Positions 17,478 through 27,094 of a DNA stretch of 64,000 bases are shown one piece after another. The notes beneath the pieces are model-generated. The model did not search any database. It saw only the letters and a program-made list of their open reading frames with translations, and was not told the DNA's origin. The position numbers were made by a program, and so were the translations under genes. The DNA is from Shewanella baltica (GTDB taxonomy: Bacteria; Pseudomonadota; Gammaproteobacteria; Enterobacterales; Shewanellaceae): contig NZ_UGYM01000002.1 of NCBI RefSeq assembly GCF_900456975.1, positions 558,001 through 622,000 on the forward strand, written 5' to 3'. How positions within the stretch are numbered: position 1 is the first letter of the stretch; each line of letters starts with the position of its first letter.

Positions 17478-18254
17478 TCAACTCAGGCTTAATCGATAGC
17501 GCTTGAGTACAAGATTCTCAACAACCCAATACAGGCCAGATAGAGATAGCAACAAGGTCAGTATGCCAAACAGCCAGCTAAAGGGGTTGTTGAAGCTGCC
17601 TTGATTGAGGTAATCCATAAAGTGCAATTTAAACATCAAGTCGGCGATGTCTGTGTGGTCATTTTTATGGCCAACTAATTCGCCATTAACCGCATTGATG
17701 TAAATCCGCGTCGACAGGTCATCATCCATACCTATTTGCCACAGTGAATTGCACTGGGTTGGCCATTCGCTAATGGGGGCTGAGATTTGCTTAACTTGGC
17801 TAATCTTGCCCGGCCCGGTGTAACTTTCAAGCGCCAGTTGTTGCGCGCTTTGTTTATCAATAAGTAAGACATTGCCTGTATAAGCATCAATCAAGGTTTG
17901 CTGTTGGCACTGGTGTGCATAGCCCTGCACCTTTGCATCGAGTACATAAACGGGCTTACCTGCGATCGCCACTAATGTCAGGCTTTCTACTTGAGTGTGC
18001 TTCGCTAGTAAGGGGGCGATATCCACAAGCTTTTGTGGCTCAAACGCTTGCCTTTGCGGCTCAGGATGATGGCTCTGTTGGTACTCCATTCCCTTGAGTT
18101 CATCATGGGGCGTTAAATTGAAATAGACCCCAGTAACAAGCCAAAGTAGCAGTTGAATGCTAACTATGGCACCGAGCCAATAGTGAGCGATTTTGACCCA
18201 ACGTTTGAAGCGTTTACTTTGAGGCTTAGGCTTAAGTTTAAGATTCGGTATCAT
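17478..18254 (-). CDS. PepSY domain membrane protein (second of tandem pair)
   Basis: 258 residues from ATG 18254, chosen because an excellent Shine-Dalgarno (AAGGAGGT) lies seven bases upstream and the ATG overlaps the preceding gene's TGA (ATGA). One membrane helix near the N-terminus (WLGAIVSIQLLLWLVTGVYF), a periplasmic PepSY-type segment, and a C-terminal helix (WLFGILTLLLSLSGLYW) with short basic tail. The section FKLHFMDYLNQGSF matches FWKWHIMDYDEGEA in the neighbour, so the two are paralogues. PepSY_TM proteins next to TonB receptors are linked to siderophore reduction or release in the periplasm; this is inference here. Confidence 0.8.
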   Translation of the reverse strand: MIPNLKLKPKPQSKRFKRWVKIAHYWLGAIVSIQLLLWLVTGVYFNLTPHDELKGMEYQQSHHPEPQRQAFEPQKLVDIAPLLAKHTQVESLTLVAIAGKPVYVLDAKVQGYAHQCQQQTLIDAYTGNVLLIDKQSAQQLALESYTGPGKISQVKQISAPISEWPTQCNSLWQIGMDDDLSTRIYINAVNGELVGHKNDHTDIADLMFKLHFMDYLNQGSFNNPFSWLFGILTLLLSLSGLYWVVENLVLKRYRLSLS

Positions 18255-18976
18255 CTCAGATACCTCCTTCTGCGCTGCCAAAGTAAAACGAAGCCAGCTA
18301 ATACAGCCACAATAGAGACTAGAGCCGTGCTCAGTAGTAGAAGATTGTCGATGGCTTCACCTTCGTCGTAATCCATAATGTGCCATTTCCAAAAGAGATC
18401 GAATAAACGCCAATAGTCATGTCTGCGCGTGACTAACTCTCCCGTTGTCGCTGATAGGTAAAGGCTTGTAGCAGCGCTATCGTTAAAATCCATTCTCCAA
18501 ACGGGCAAGTATCGCGGCGCTAATTCCGCAGGGGCGATATCGGTGAGCAGGGTTGCACTAACAAGCTTAGCCTCGACGGCTAAAGACCCGTGATGCTGAT
18601 AGTTTGAAGCTATCATTCGGGCTTGTTTCTCCGTTATTGAAGGCAATAACTCACCCGAATCAGCGTTCACGAGAATGGACTTATCGTTCAGTTTAATCCG
18701 GTAGTAGAGGGTATCAGTGACTGAGGTTAACGCGATTGCTTGAGCCTTGGGGAAACGTTCATAAACTGCTGCCATTGGGTAATGGATCTGGCTGGGATCG
18801 ATATGCTGGAAGTATTGTTCTTTAATATGATCGCCACGGATAAACCCAAGATCCATTAAGACGAAATAGCTGCCGGTGACTGACCAGATCCCAATCGGCA
18901 GTACCAGCAATAGCATCAACCATCTGTGCAGAAAGTGCGCCGATGAGACTCGTTTAAGTGTGTTAACCCGCTTCAA
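18251..18976 (-). CDS. PepSY domain membrane protein (first of tandem pair)
   Basis: 241 residues: N-terminal helix (WLMLLLVLPIGIWSVTGSYFVL), periplasmic region with PepSY features (VNADSGELL, DYWRLFDLFWKWHIMDY), C-terminal helix (LLLLSTALVSIVAVLAGFVLLW) and a basic end RRRRYLR. It is co-directional with the TonB-dependent receptor upstream (80-base gap with a strong hairpin) and translationally coupled to the second PepSY gene. The trio looks like a nutrient-uptake unit, most likely for an iron complex. Confidence 0.8.
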   Translation of the reverse strand: MKRVNTLKRVSSAHFLHRWLMLLLVLPIGIWSVTGSYFVLMDLGFIRGDHIKEQYFQHIDPSQIHYPMAAVYERFPKAQAIALTSVTDTLYYRIKLNDKSILVNADSGELLPSITEKQARMIASNYQHHGSLAVEAKLVSATLLTDIAPAELAPRYLPVWRMDFNDSAATSLYLSATTGELVTRRHDYWRLFDLFWKWHIMDYDEGEAIDNLLLLSTALVSIVAVLAGFVLLWQRRRRYLR

Positions 18977-19020
18977 GTTGATGACTCACCTTTTATTTTG
19001 AGAACTAATTTAGCCAGCTT

Positions 19021-19048
19021 GCTTAAGGGGGGGGCAGCCCCCTTAAGC
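19021..19048. other. Strong hairpin between TonB receptor and PepSY genes
   Basis: Perfect 11-bp stem GCTTAAGGGGG (19021-19031) with CCCCCTTAAGC (19038-19048), loop of six. No T-run follows on the minus strand, so it is not a canonical terminator. It could be an mRNA-stabilising or partial attenuating structure that keeps receptor mRNA above PepSY mRNA. Confidence 0.6.
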
Positions 19049-19056
19049 CCAAAGCA

Positions 19057-21771
19057 CTACAGAGCCCATTTCATCCCGACATAGTAACGACGTCCCATTA
19101 GGTCGTACGTCATAGTGTTGGTATTACCGTCGGTATAGCTTTGATGATATGGCGCTTGGTTGTCGAACAGATTATCGATACCTGCCGTTAAGGCGATATT
19201 GTTGTCCATTTGATAATGAACCTGTGCGTTATGGTAAGTGATCGCATCAACTGAGTCGCCTATCTCTCCGGCATTGGCATATTGATCATCCGCCGCGCCA
19301 ATATACTGAATGTTGTAGCTAAAGCGCCAATTGTCATTAGTGACATCAAAATAGAGGTTTGAGCGCCATTTGGTGTAGCTACCATCATAACCAATAGTGC
19401 CTGCTCGAGATTCAACGGGGGCGCCGGCGTAGGTTTGCAGATCGTATTGATCTAAATAGCTCAGCTCCCAAGTCGTATTAGTCACAACGCTGCCCATTTC
19501 TTTCTGGTAAAACATCGCCATATCAACACCTGAAACCACCTCATTGGCGGCGTTGCCCAGTTGTGTTTGTAAATAGGTGATGTTGCCTGTCATTGCGTCT
19601 CGCACAAAGTGCTCGTCGCTACAGAAAGGATGCGTCATCCCTTTGCTGTCGTAACAGGCGGCTAATTTGCTCGAACCATTGACTGAGTTAATGGCGTTAT
19701 TAATCTCTATCTTGTAGTAATCGAGCGTGATATTGAGCCCTTCAATAAATTCCAGATCCCAAACAATACCCGCAGTAAAGGTATTGGCTTCTTCTGGTTC
19801 AAGTTCAGCATTGCCACCACGGTCGGTTAATATTGTGCCTTCTTGCTTATAATTCGTTGGCACGTTTGATGCCATACAATTAGCGTATCGATTCGAGCTA
19901 GGATCGAGCTTAGCCCACTCGCTACAAGGATCTGTGGTATTCATGGAGCCTTGATCTATGCCGCCAAACAACTCAGGAATATTCGGTACTCTGAATGCCG
20001 TAGATTGGGTGGCCCGCAGCGTCACTGCGTCATTGACGACCCACAGCAGCCCCATTTTATAATTGGTATCGCCACCGAAGGTATCAAAATAGGAATATCG
20101 CAACGCCGCAGTTAATTCGACCGACTTAGCAAAGGGCAGGCCGCTTAAAATAGGTAACAAGGTTTCAAGATATATTTCGTCGGCAGTGTAACGACCATCA
20201 ATCGGATCTTGCTGGGCAGTGTTTGCTTCACCACTGATTTTAAGTGGGTCAGGATCATTCCATCCTTTCTCGTTTCTGTGCTCTAGTCCTGCAGCAAAAC
20301 TCATCATGCCCGCGGGTAACTGCCATAGATCGCCTGTGATATTCGTTGTGAGACTAAACTGCTCATTACCGCCGCTATCACGCATGTTAAACAAGAAATA
20401 GTCCAGCATTTCAGGTGTGAGTGAGCCAGCTCCCCAAAAGTTTGCGCAAGGGACATTAGGATCAATATTACAACTGCTATAGTCTGTCGCCTCGGCAAGA
20501 CGAGACTTATTAATGATATTGGTCACTTCATAGGAACCACGGTTACTGCCGAAGTTAACTGCAGCATCCCATTGCCAACCGTTGTCCAAATCCCCTTTAA
20601 AACCTGTCACTAAGCGCCAAGTATCCGCTTGAATATTAAATTGTCGGGGCGCTTCAGCCAGTCTGCGACTCTGGAGCAGAAAGTCTGCATCGGTCGGATT
20701 TGACTCATGCCAAGCAGGAATGACTATTCCTGACACCGATTGCGGAGTAGCGGGTAATTGTGAGCTACGGTGAGTGTACATAGCCTCAGCAAACACTTGG
20801 CTGCTTGCCGTTAAGTCATATTCACCGTAGGCAAAAAGATTGACTCGCTCGTTAGGTTGAACCGCATTAAAATACTGATAAATATTGTCTTTATGGCTGC
20901 TTGTGTAAGGGGCACTTCCTGTTGGTAAAAGCATTAACGGATCGCCGATTGGATTACCATTGGTATCAATGAAATGGCCTCTGCCTCCTGGAAGCGCCGA
21001 GCTACCGCCACACACTAGCTCACCATTCACTTCCTCAAGCGGACAAGACGCGCGACTCAGCATATCGACTGCTTGGGTTTTATCGTAACTCATCGCCACA
21101 TATGCACTGCCACGCTCACCGACATGACCGAGGGCAAGGTCGAGCTTGTACTGTTCACCATCATTTTGCTCGGTTATGCCAGTTCGTGCTTGAAACTCAA
21201 CCCCTTCGATTTGCTGCCGAGTGATGATATTGACCACGCCAGCAACCGCGTCGGCACCATAAATGGCGGATGCACCATCTTTTAATACCTCGATTCGTTC
21301 AACCACGCTAATGGGAATTGTATTAAGATCTACGGAGGAGTTTGCCCCAGTGCCACTGTTCAGCATACGTCGACCATTGAGCAGTACGAGTGTGCGATTA
21401 ACCCCTAATCCACGCAGATTAACTTGGGTTGAACCATAGCCACCTTCAGTCCAATAGGCATTCGTTTGATTACCCGCAAACCCCGCAGAGGCTGTCATTC
21501 TTTGCAGCAATACTTCAACTGAAGTGGCACCGGTTTTCTCGATATCTTGCGCGGTAAAAACGGTCATAGGCGCGGTGGAAGCCATCTCTTCCCTTTGAAT
21601 TCGGCTCCCTGTAATGGCAATCCTTTCGATAGCCGTGGGAGTCGATACTTGAGGTTTAATTGCAGATGCTGGAAACATTGCTTCAGTTTCGGCTTCGGCT
21701 GCTATCCCTGAAAAAGTGGCCATGCTTACAAGGGATATTGCCATTGAAGTCATTACTGCGGAGCGGGTCAT
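19057..21771 (-). CDS. TonB-dependent outer-membrane receptor
   Basis: 904 residues. A hydrophobic N-terminal signal is followed by a TonB-box-like region (ERIAITGSRI), the plug domain (TGATSVEVLLQRM ... VNLRGLGVNRTLVLLNGRRM, IPISVVERIEVLKDGASAIYGADAVAGVVNIIT), then a long 22-strand beta-barrel ending in MGRRYYVGMKWAL. The plug type (GSRIQREEM, GANSSVDLNTIP) is the one common in Shewanella and other Alteromonadales. Several cysteine pairs in extracellular loops. Transport partners: two PepSY proteins downstream. The substrate cannot be assigned; no clear Fur box was seen in the upstream 190 bases. Confidence 0.92.
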   Translation of the reverse strand: MTRSAVMTSMAISLVSMATFSGIAAEAETEAMFPASAIKPQVSTPTAIERIAITGSRIQREEMASTAPMTVFTAQDIEKTGATSVEVLLQRMTASAGFAGNQTNAYWTEGGYGSTQVNLRGLGVNRTLVLLNGRRMLNSGTGANSSVDLNTIPISVVERIEVLKDGASAIYGADAVAGVVNIITRQQIEGVEFQARTGITEQNDGEQYKLDLALGHVGERGSAYVAMSYDKTQAVDMLSRASCPLEEVNGELVCGGSSALPGGRGHFIDTNGNPIGDPLMLLPTGSAPYTSSHKDNIYQYFNAVQPNERVNLFAYGEYDLTASSQVFAEAMYTHRSSQLPATPQSVSGIVIPAWHESNPTDADFLLQSRRLAEAPRQFNIQADTWRLVTGFKGDLDNGWQWDAAVNFGSNRGSYEVTNIINKSRLAEATDYSSCNIDPNVPCANFWGAGSLTPEMLDYFLFNMRDSGGNEQFSLTTNITGDLWQLPAGMMSFAAGLEHRNEKGWNDPDPLKISGEANTAQQDPIDGRYTADEIYLETLLPILSGLPFAKSVELTAALRYSYFDTFGGDTNYKMGLLWVVNDAVTLRATQSTAFRVPNIPELFGGIDQGSMNTTDPCSEWAKLDPSSNRYANCMASNVPTNYKQEGTILTDRGGNAELEPEEANTFTAGIVWDLEFIEGLNITLDYYKIEINNAINSVNGSSKLAACYDSKGMTHPFCSDEHFVRDAMTGNITYLQTQLGNAANEVVSGVDMAMFYQKEMGSVVTNTTWELSYLDQYDLQTYAGAPVESRAGTIGYDGSYTKWRSNLYFDVTNDNWRFSYNIQYIGAADDQYANAGEIGDSVDAITYHNAQVHYQMDNNIALTAGIDNLFDNQAPYHQSYTDGNTNTMTYDLMGRRYYVGMKWAL

Positions 21772-22011
21772 AATAAGCCTATGAAAGGTTTGTTTAAATA
21801 ATGGTATGTTTTATATAGGATTAAGTGGGTATCTCAATAAAAACTCAACGACCTGCGACACTGTGTCACACCCCTAATGCGCGGTTTATAATAAAGTGCT
21901 GATATAATCGTCGCTCACTAAGGGTTTGGAAGTTCAACCATGTGTGCCTGAGCGTGTTTTTTGTTTTACAGATATGATGATTCGGCATGGTGTAAATGGG
22001 AGGATAAGAGC

Positions 22012-22416
22012 ATGCAAGCGCAAGTGCAGAACAAGTTTGAACGCTATCCTGAGCATATAACGCCCTTGCTATTACAGATCCGAACCTTGGTTTTTGCAAT
22101 TGCCGAAGCGCAGGATTTAGGCGCGGTGGAAGAGAGCTTAAAATGGGGCGAGCCGAGTTATTCAGTTAAAAATGGCAGCACAGTAAGATTTGACTGGAAG
22201 CCTAAATATCCCGAACAATATTGCCTATTCTTTAATTGTAAAACTCAGCTGGTTGATACATTTCGAGAACTGCATTCCGATGTGCTGCAGTTTGAAGGGA
22301 ATCGAGCCATAGTGTTGAATATCTATGATCCCTTGCCTGAATTCGCAATTTCCCAATGTATTGAATTATCGTTGAAATACAAAAGTATCAAACATCTACC
22401 TTTGTTAGGTGCGTAA
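22012..22416 (+). CDS. DUF1801 domain protein
   Basis: 134 residues from ATG 22012, preceded by GGGAGG at eight bases; the upstream in-frame ATG 21961 has no RBS. The segment VEESLKWGEPSYSVKNGSTVRFDWKPKYPEQYCLFFNC is characteristic of DUF1801 (YdhG-like) proteins, a small alpha/beta fold with unproven function, sometimes proposed to bind iron or ligands. It stands alone, divergent from the TonB receptor. Confidence 0.8.
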   Translation: MQAQVQNKFERYPEHITPLLLQIRTLVFAIAEAQDLGAVEESLKWGEPSYSVKNGSTVRFDWKPKYPEQYCLFFNCKTQLVDTFRELHSDVLQFEGNRAIVLNIYDPLPEFAISQCIELSLKYKSIKHLPLLGA

Positions 22417-22445
22417 ACCGACTGGGAACCAACTTGACAGAAGCT

Positions 22446-22475
22446 GTAGCACCTAAATCTTAATTAAGGTGCTAC
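22446..22475. terminator. Hairpin between convergent genes
   Basis: Perfect 9-bp stem GTAGCACCT (22446-22454) with AGGTGCTAC (22467-22475). It lies 30 bases after the DUF1801 stop and 24 bases beyond the broken gene on the other strand. There is little T-run on either side, so terminator function is likely but not certain. Confidence 0.5.
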
Positions 22476-22498
22476 CTGTTTGCGGTAACGAAGCAGAC

Positions 22499-22714
22499 TT
22501 ATTTTTTGTCGATTGATTTGACAAAAAATTGCAGGATTGGATAGTTAAATCCAGCGTTACCTTTGATTGAAAAATATAACAACACAGCACAAATCGCGAG
22601 ATATATACCAATATCAATGGCTGAAAGCATCGCAGAATTGATTTGTTGGCCAGTCGCAAGCAACAGGCTTACACTGAGTATTCCAGCTAGTCATCTAAAA
22701 ATACGCTCTCTCAT
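22499..22714 (-). pseudogene. Small membrane protein gene broken by an in-frame TGA
   Basis: ATG 22714 is preceded by AAGGAAG at good spacing. The frame reads MRERIFR, then TGA (22693-22691), then continues open for 63 codons: LAGILSVSLLLATGQQINSA and onward through a second hydrophobic stretch (IGIYLAICAVLLYFSI) to FFVKSIDKK and TAA. The restored product would be 71 residues, a basic start and two membrane helices. A single base change (for example CGA or TGG to TGA) explains it. Function unknown; I do not recognise the family. Confidence 0.55.
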
Positions 22715-22744
22715 AATCACTTCCTTGTTGTTTATGTAACTCTT

Positions 22745-23482
22745 CTATCGCAATACTCGCTGAAAAAATGCCGTCGCTTGTAAGTACATTTGCAGCGCTA
22801 AAGCCGGATCGTATCTATCGCCTTCATCACGCATAAAGGCGTGTTGAGCGTTGACTTCAAGCCAAGTGAAGTTACGGTTCAGCGCCATTAATTGCTGGTG
22901 GATTAACACTCGGCCTTCCGCTGATACATGGGGATCTTGCTTACCAAACACTAACACTAATTCCCCTTGAATATCACCGCTGCGGCTCAGAGAGTCATTG
23001 CCGTAGGCGCAGGGCAGGGTGTTGGAGTGAATGTCAGTCGGATAGAGACAAAATGCACCTAAAATAGCGGGGTTGAGTGCGGCGCGGTAGGCTAAGTGGC
23101 CGCCGATACACACGCCCATGCTGCCCACTTTGCCATTGCAGTAGGCTTGTTGATTGGCAAAGTCGATGAGTGCTTGGGTATCGCTGTCGTGGTGTTCTAA
23201 AGGTTTCGCAAATTTATCGGCGTTGCCTTTGTCTTTACCCGGTTCATCGTAGGCGAGCACTGTGCCTAAAGGATTGAGTTCATGAAACACTTCCGGCACA
23301 AATACCACAAAACCGTGGCCAGCAAGAATTGTCGCAGTGCGCGCAATAGGCGCAGTTTGCTGAAATATCTCGGAATAAAAGATGATGCTTGGAAATTGCC
23401 CCTGTGCTTCTGGGCGGTAGATATAGGTGCGCATTAGCCCTGAAGGCGTGGAGATATCCTGAGTTTCCTGAGTGACTAACAT
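22745..23482 (-). CDS. Dienelactone hydrolase family protein
   Basis: 245-residue alpha/beta hydrolase. The nucleophile motif is GVCIGG with cysteine instead of serine, as in dienelactone hydrolase (Cys123); downstream an aspartate region (VFGKQDPHVS) and a histidine (NAQHAFMRD) complete a Cys-Asp-His triad. Cytoplasmic, no signal peptide. The true substrate is unknown; housekeeping relatives in bacteria are often not part of a chlorocatechol pathway, and none is seen here. It is close to ldhA upstream (68 bases), same strand, possibly one transcript. Confidence 0.88.
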   Translation of the reverse strand: MLVTQETQDISTPSGLMRTYIYRPEAQGQFPSIIFYSEIFQQTAPIARTATILAGHGFVVFVPEVFHELNPLGTVLAYDEPGKDKGNADKFAKPLEHHDSDTQALIDFANQQAYCNGKVGSMGVCIGGHLAYRAALNPAILGAFCLYPTDIHSNTLPCAYGNDSLSRSGDIQGELVLVFGKQDPHVSAEGRVLIHQQLMALNRNFTWLEVNAQHAFMRDEGDRYDPALALQMYLQATAFFQRVLR

Positions 23483-23550
23483 ATTTAGTTCTCTCTGTGA
23501 GGCTTCAAACGTTGAAGCCTCACTTTAGCAGTCAGGATTTTATCTGTCAG

Positions 23551-24540
23551 TTAAAACAATTCGTTACCTGAGCGTTCCCCTGCACATAGCGCTTTTACAT
23601 TGCTCAAGGTTGTTTGGGCGATGGCGCCTAAGGCTTCTTCGGTGAGGAAGGCTTGGTGACCGGTAAAAATCACGTTATGGCAGGCAGATAATCGACGGAA
23701 TACATCGTCTTGAATGATCTCATTCGATTTGTCTTCGAAGAATAAGCCTTTTTCGTTTTCGTACACATCGAGTCCGAGTGAACCTATTTGGCCGAGTTTT
23801 AAGGCTTCCATCGCATCAAAGGCATTGAGTAAACCACCGCGACTGGTGTTGATCACCATGACGCCGGGTTTCATCTTGGCGAAGCTGGCTTGGTTGAGTA
23901 AATGGCGGTTATCGGCCGTGAGTGGGCAATGCAAGCTGATGATATCGCTGTTGGCATAAATCGCATCGAGATCTTGATATTCAACATCTAGCGCAACAAC
24001 CGCTGGATTGATAAAGGGATCGTAGGCGATGACTTTACAGCCAAAACCGAGCAAGACTTTAATGGTGGCCACGCCGATTTTACCCGTACCAATTACGCCG
24101 ACGGTTTTGCCGAACATGTTAAAGCCGACTAACCCCTCAAGGGAGAAGTTGGCATCGCGGGTACGTTGGTAGGCTTTGTGGATTTTGCGGTTCAGCGTCA
24201 ACATCAGCGCGACTGTGTGTTCGGCCACGGATTCCGGGGAATAAGCGGGCACATTGACGACTTGCATGCCTAAGCGTTTAGCGGTGACTAAATCGACATT
24301 GTTAAAACCAGCGCAGCGCATGGCGATAATTTTTGTGCCGCCCTTGGCGAGTTCAACGAGGACTTCTTCACAGAGTGAATCGTTAACGAAGGCACAAACG
24401 ATTTCAAACCCTTCAGCAAGTTTCACTGTTTGCATGCAGAGGCGATAATCGAAATACTCAATTTGTGCACCAAACGCGGCATTTGTGCGGTTAAAATGCT
24501 GCATGTCGTAATGTTTTGCGCTAAAGAATCCAATTCTCAT
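23551..24540 (-). CDS. ldhA: Fermentative D-lactate dehydrogenase LdhA
   Basis: NADH-dependent reduction of pyruvate to D-lactate. From ATG 24540 (AGGTGA upstream) the protein has 329 residues, equal to E. coli LdhA; a GTG nine bases earlier is less likely. D-2-hydroxyacid dehydrogenase features: substrate loop RCAGFNNVDL, cofactor motif GVIGTGKIG, catalytic R in NTSRGGLL, E in DVYENE, H in TGHQAF. The phrase AYQRTRDANFSLEGLVGFNM is nearly identical to the E. coli enzyme. It stands next to fccA, fitting a role in anaerobic or low-electron-acceptor growth. Confidence 0.95.
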   Translation of the reverse strand: MRIGFFSAKHYDMQHFNRTNAAFGAQIEYFDYRLCMQTVKLAEGFEIVCAFVNDSLCEEVLVELAKGGTKIIAMRCAGFNNVDLVTAKRLGMQVVNVPAYSPESVAEHTVALMLTLNRKIHKAYQRTRDANFSLEGLVGFNMFGKTVGVIGTGKIGVATIKVLLGFGCKVIAYDPFINPAVVALDVEYQDLDAIYANSDIISLHCPLTADNRHLLNQASFAKMKPGVMVINTSRGGLLNAFDAMEALKLGQIGSLGLDVYENEKGLFFEDKSNEIIQDDVFRRLSACHNVIFTGHQAFLTEEALGAIAQTTLSNVKALCAGERSGNELF

Positions 24541-24673
24541 TTCAGTCACCTAACGGATTTTGATGTAGTTATCAGCCAAAGAGTGTAAGTGAGTTAGGGC
24601 TTTTTGTCCTCAGCCTTAGAAAATTGGCTATTAAAAGAGTGAGCTTTGTCATCAATTGGCTAAAACTGTTGAT

Positions 24674-24701
24674 AAAAAAAGCGAGCCCTGATGGCTCGCT
24701 T
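24674..24701 (-). terminator. Rho-independent terminator of fccA
   Basis: Stem AAGCGAGCC (24679-24687) with GGCTCGCTT (24693-24701), followed on the minus strand by seven T. A second small palindrome, AGGGTTA/TAACCCT (24772-24791), lies between it and the fccA stop. Confidence 0.88.
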
Positions 24702-24805
24702 ATGGATTGACTGCCTGTGCTTGAGTTGTTCAAGCTGGACTCTCGCATTTAAAGACGTGCTTTGAGAGCCAAGGGTTAGTCCGTTAACCCTGATACGGTT
24801 TGTGA

Positions 24806-26596
24806 CTAGTGATCTTTAGCGAATTTAGCCGCTTCAGCACCGGCGATACGGCCGTAGGTCACAATGTCAGATACTGCGTTACCGCCTAGACGATTAGCAC
24901 CGTGAACACCGCCAGTTACTTCACCTGCGGCATATAAGCCTTGGATTGGTTTACCGGTTTTTTCGCTCTTCACTTCGGCTTTAGTATCAATCACAACGCC
25001 ACCCATAGTGTGGTGAACAGCAGGTGCGATTTCTAATGCGTAGAAAGGTGCTACGGCTAATTCGCGTGGTAGGTTTGGACGTTCAAATTGCGCATCTTTA
25101 CCTGATTTCACGAAACCGTTGTATGCCGTGATGGTTTTAGCCAGTTCAGCGGCGGGCACATCGATTTGTTTTGCTAACTCTTCGACGGTTTTGCCTTCTT
25201 TAACAATGTTCAGATGCACATAACCTTCAATCGCTTTTAAGCTCTTACGGATTGAGTCATCGAACACCAGATAAGCACTTTCGCCTTTTTGTTGCAGAAT
25301 CGCGGCAGACGCTTTATCACGGGTAGTGATTTCGTTCATAAAGCGGTTACCTTCACGGTTAACCACGATAGCACCGTTACCACGTACCGCTTCGGTGATC
25401 ATCACGCCACCTGCTGGTGAGTAAGTTGGGTGAGCTTGAATGAACTCTAAATCGCGAGTTGCTGCGCCAGCTTGTTGTGCTACGTCTAAGCCATCACCGG
25501 TTGCACCTGGGTGGTTAGTGGCTTTAAAGCCTTTTAACTTAGGATCGTATCTAGCTACGCGGTCGTTGTTTTTCGCAAAACCACCGGCAGCAATAACAAC
25601 GGCATCGGCTTTGATTATGTAGTAGCCAGTGTATTCGCCTTTTACGAGTACGCCAGTCACATTGCCTTTCGCATCTTCAATAATACGGACAACACGGCTG
25701 TTTAAGCGGATGTCTGTACCACGTTTGACTGCGTTGTCCCACAGCACTTGCGCAACGTGTGCACCTACGCCAGCGCCACCAGTTGGGCGGTGACTGCGGT
25801 TAACACTTGCGCCACCCATACGGCCTACGTCGGTCATATCGGCACCCATAGAGGTTAACCAATCGATAGAGTCTGAAGAGTTATTCGCAAGCACTTTAAC
25901 AAGTTCAGGATCGTTAATGTTACGGCCACCTTTCATGGTGTCGTCGATCATGATTTGTTTCTTATCTTCAATGCCTAACTTAGCTTGCGCCTTCGTTTCG
26001 GCAGCGTTCATACCGCCAGCAGCCAGTTTAGTGTTACCACCTGGGACAGGTTCTTTTTCGAGCAGGATTACTTTTGCGCCAGCATCACGGGCTGATACTG
26101 CAGCAGCAAGGCCCGCACCACCTGAACCGATAATAACCACATCAGTGGTTTCTTTTACGCCAGCGGCAATGGCTTTATCTTGTGCCGCTTTGTCAGCATC
26201 AACAGGAACAAACTTACGTTCCCACTTGCCGCCGTAAGGCATATCGAAGCCGAAGCTGTGGCAAGCATCGCAATAGGCGACTGATTTTTCATGACCTTTA
26301 TGGCAGCTCGTACAAGCAATTTCGCCAATCAAGTGAGATTTATGGGGTGAGACTTTGTCTTTAGGTGCGGCGGCGGCCAGTTCTTTTAAATCGCCGTGGC
26401 AGCTAACGCATTGGGCATTTTCATGGCTAAGGTTGTCATCACTGACGCCACCTTTGTCTGAGACGTGGCAGCTGTCGCAACTGCCCATTTCACCGTGAAA
26501 ATCGGCTAGCACTTCTGGTGCAGCATAGGCAGTTCCTGCCATTGCGCCAGAGATCAGCATGGCTAGTGCTGTTTTTTGAATCTTTCTTGTGAACAT
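24806..26596 (-). CDS. fccA: Periplasmic fumarate reductase, tetraheme flavocytochrome c (FccA)
   Basis: Soluble periplasmic enzyme that reduces fumarate to succinate with electrons from the quinol dehydrogenase CymA; also a carrier of electrons to other periplasmic acceptors in Shewanella. From ATG 26596 (GGAGGAAC upstream) it has 596 residues. Signal peptide about 1-25; four heme motifs CDSCH (40-44), CVSCH (63-67), CTSCH (95-99), CDACH (109-113); flavin domain from [10 protein letters not shown] (153-162). Active-site elements [31 protein letters not shown] and [15 protein letters not shown] are present, including the catalytic arginine region. Heme axial histidines come from the DFHGEMG and SPHKSH segments. 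Terminator downstream; monocistronic. Confidence 0.97.
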   Translation of the reverse strand: MFTRKIQKTALAMLISGAMAGTAYAAPEVLADFHGEMGSCDSCHVSDKGGVSDDNLSHENAQCVSCHGDLKELAAAAPKDKVSPHKSHLIGEIACTSCHKGHEKSVAYCDACHSFGFDMPYGGKWERKFVPVDADKAAQDKAIAAGVKETTDVVIIGSGGAGLAAAVSARDAGAKVILLEKEPVPGGNTKLAAGGMNAAETKAQAKLGIEDKKQIMIDDTMKGGRNINDPELVKVLANNSSDSIDWLTSMGADMTDVGRMGGASVNRSHRPTGGAGVGAHVAQVLWDNAVKRGTDIRLNSRVVRIIEDAKGNVTGVLVKGEYTGYYIIKADAVVIAAGGFAKNNDRVARYDPKLKGFKATNHPGATGDGLDVAQQAGAATRDLEFIQAHPTYSPAGGVMITEAVRGNGAIVVNREGNRFMNEITTRDKASAAILQQKGESAYLVFDDSIRKSLKAIEGYVHLNIVKEGKTVEELAKQIDVPAAELAKTITAYNGFVKSGKDAQFERPNLPRELAVAPFYALEIAPAVHHTMGGVVIDTKAEVKSEKTGKPIQGLYAAGEVTGGVHGANRLGGNAVSDIVTYGRIAGAEAAKFAKDH

Positions 26597-27094
26597 GGTA
26601 GTTCCTCCGCCGTACATTCATCTACTTAATAAGGGTTATTCATCGTGGCGTGATATTTATTTTTTACGTCATTCACGCATTGTTAGAGCATTCTCCATTT
26701 GCAAATTTATCACTATCTAAAGAGGTATATATGTGTTCAGGTCACATAACCTTTGTTACAACGGAAATAACATATTTAAAATGTGCAATAGGACGGGAAA
26801 TATGAATCAAGTTGAAGCTAATCACTGATTGAATACGGTATAACTTGCGCGAGTTAACATGTTGAATGGATTGGATTTAACTTTATGAAATAAAAATGGT
26901 ATTGATTGTGGGTTTTGCGAGGTATTTTATCTAGTTGTATTTTATAGATATTATAATGTGACTTTGCATATTAATAATTTCAATTATTTATTTTTGAGTA
27001 TTCTATAAATAATGTTATTTATCCAGCCTTTATTGTATAGAATTATATTATTAGTTTAATTAAATGTTACATAGTTGATTCTTAAGGGGATGTA
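26597..27094. other. AT-rich divergent intergenic region fccA / membrane protein
   Basis: 498 bases, very AT-rich at 26880-27080. It carries the leftward fccA promoter and that of the rightward three-gene unit. The only motif I would point to is the palindrome at 26730-26748, listed separately. Confidence 0.5.
26730..26748. promoter_or_regulatory. CRP-like palindrome upstream of fccA
   Basis: TATGTG (26730-26735), seven bases, CACATA (26743-26748): a perfect inverted repeat of the CRP half-site, but the spacing between TGTG and CACA is 7 instead of the usual 8. It lies about 135-150 bases before the fccA start. CRP control of fumarate respiration is known in Shewanella; occupancy of this site is an inference. 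Confidence 0.35.

Noticed and set aside
22453..22659. 68-codon minus-strand frame overlapping the broken membrane protein
   Set aside because: Another frame in the same place has a real RBS and membrane pattern; this one has neither.
22691..22693. TGA in the small membrane gene as selenocysteine
   Set aside because: No SECIS-like hairpin directly after the codon and the product is not a redox enzyme; nonsense mutation is simpler.
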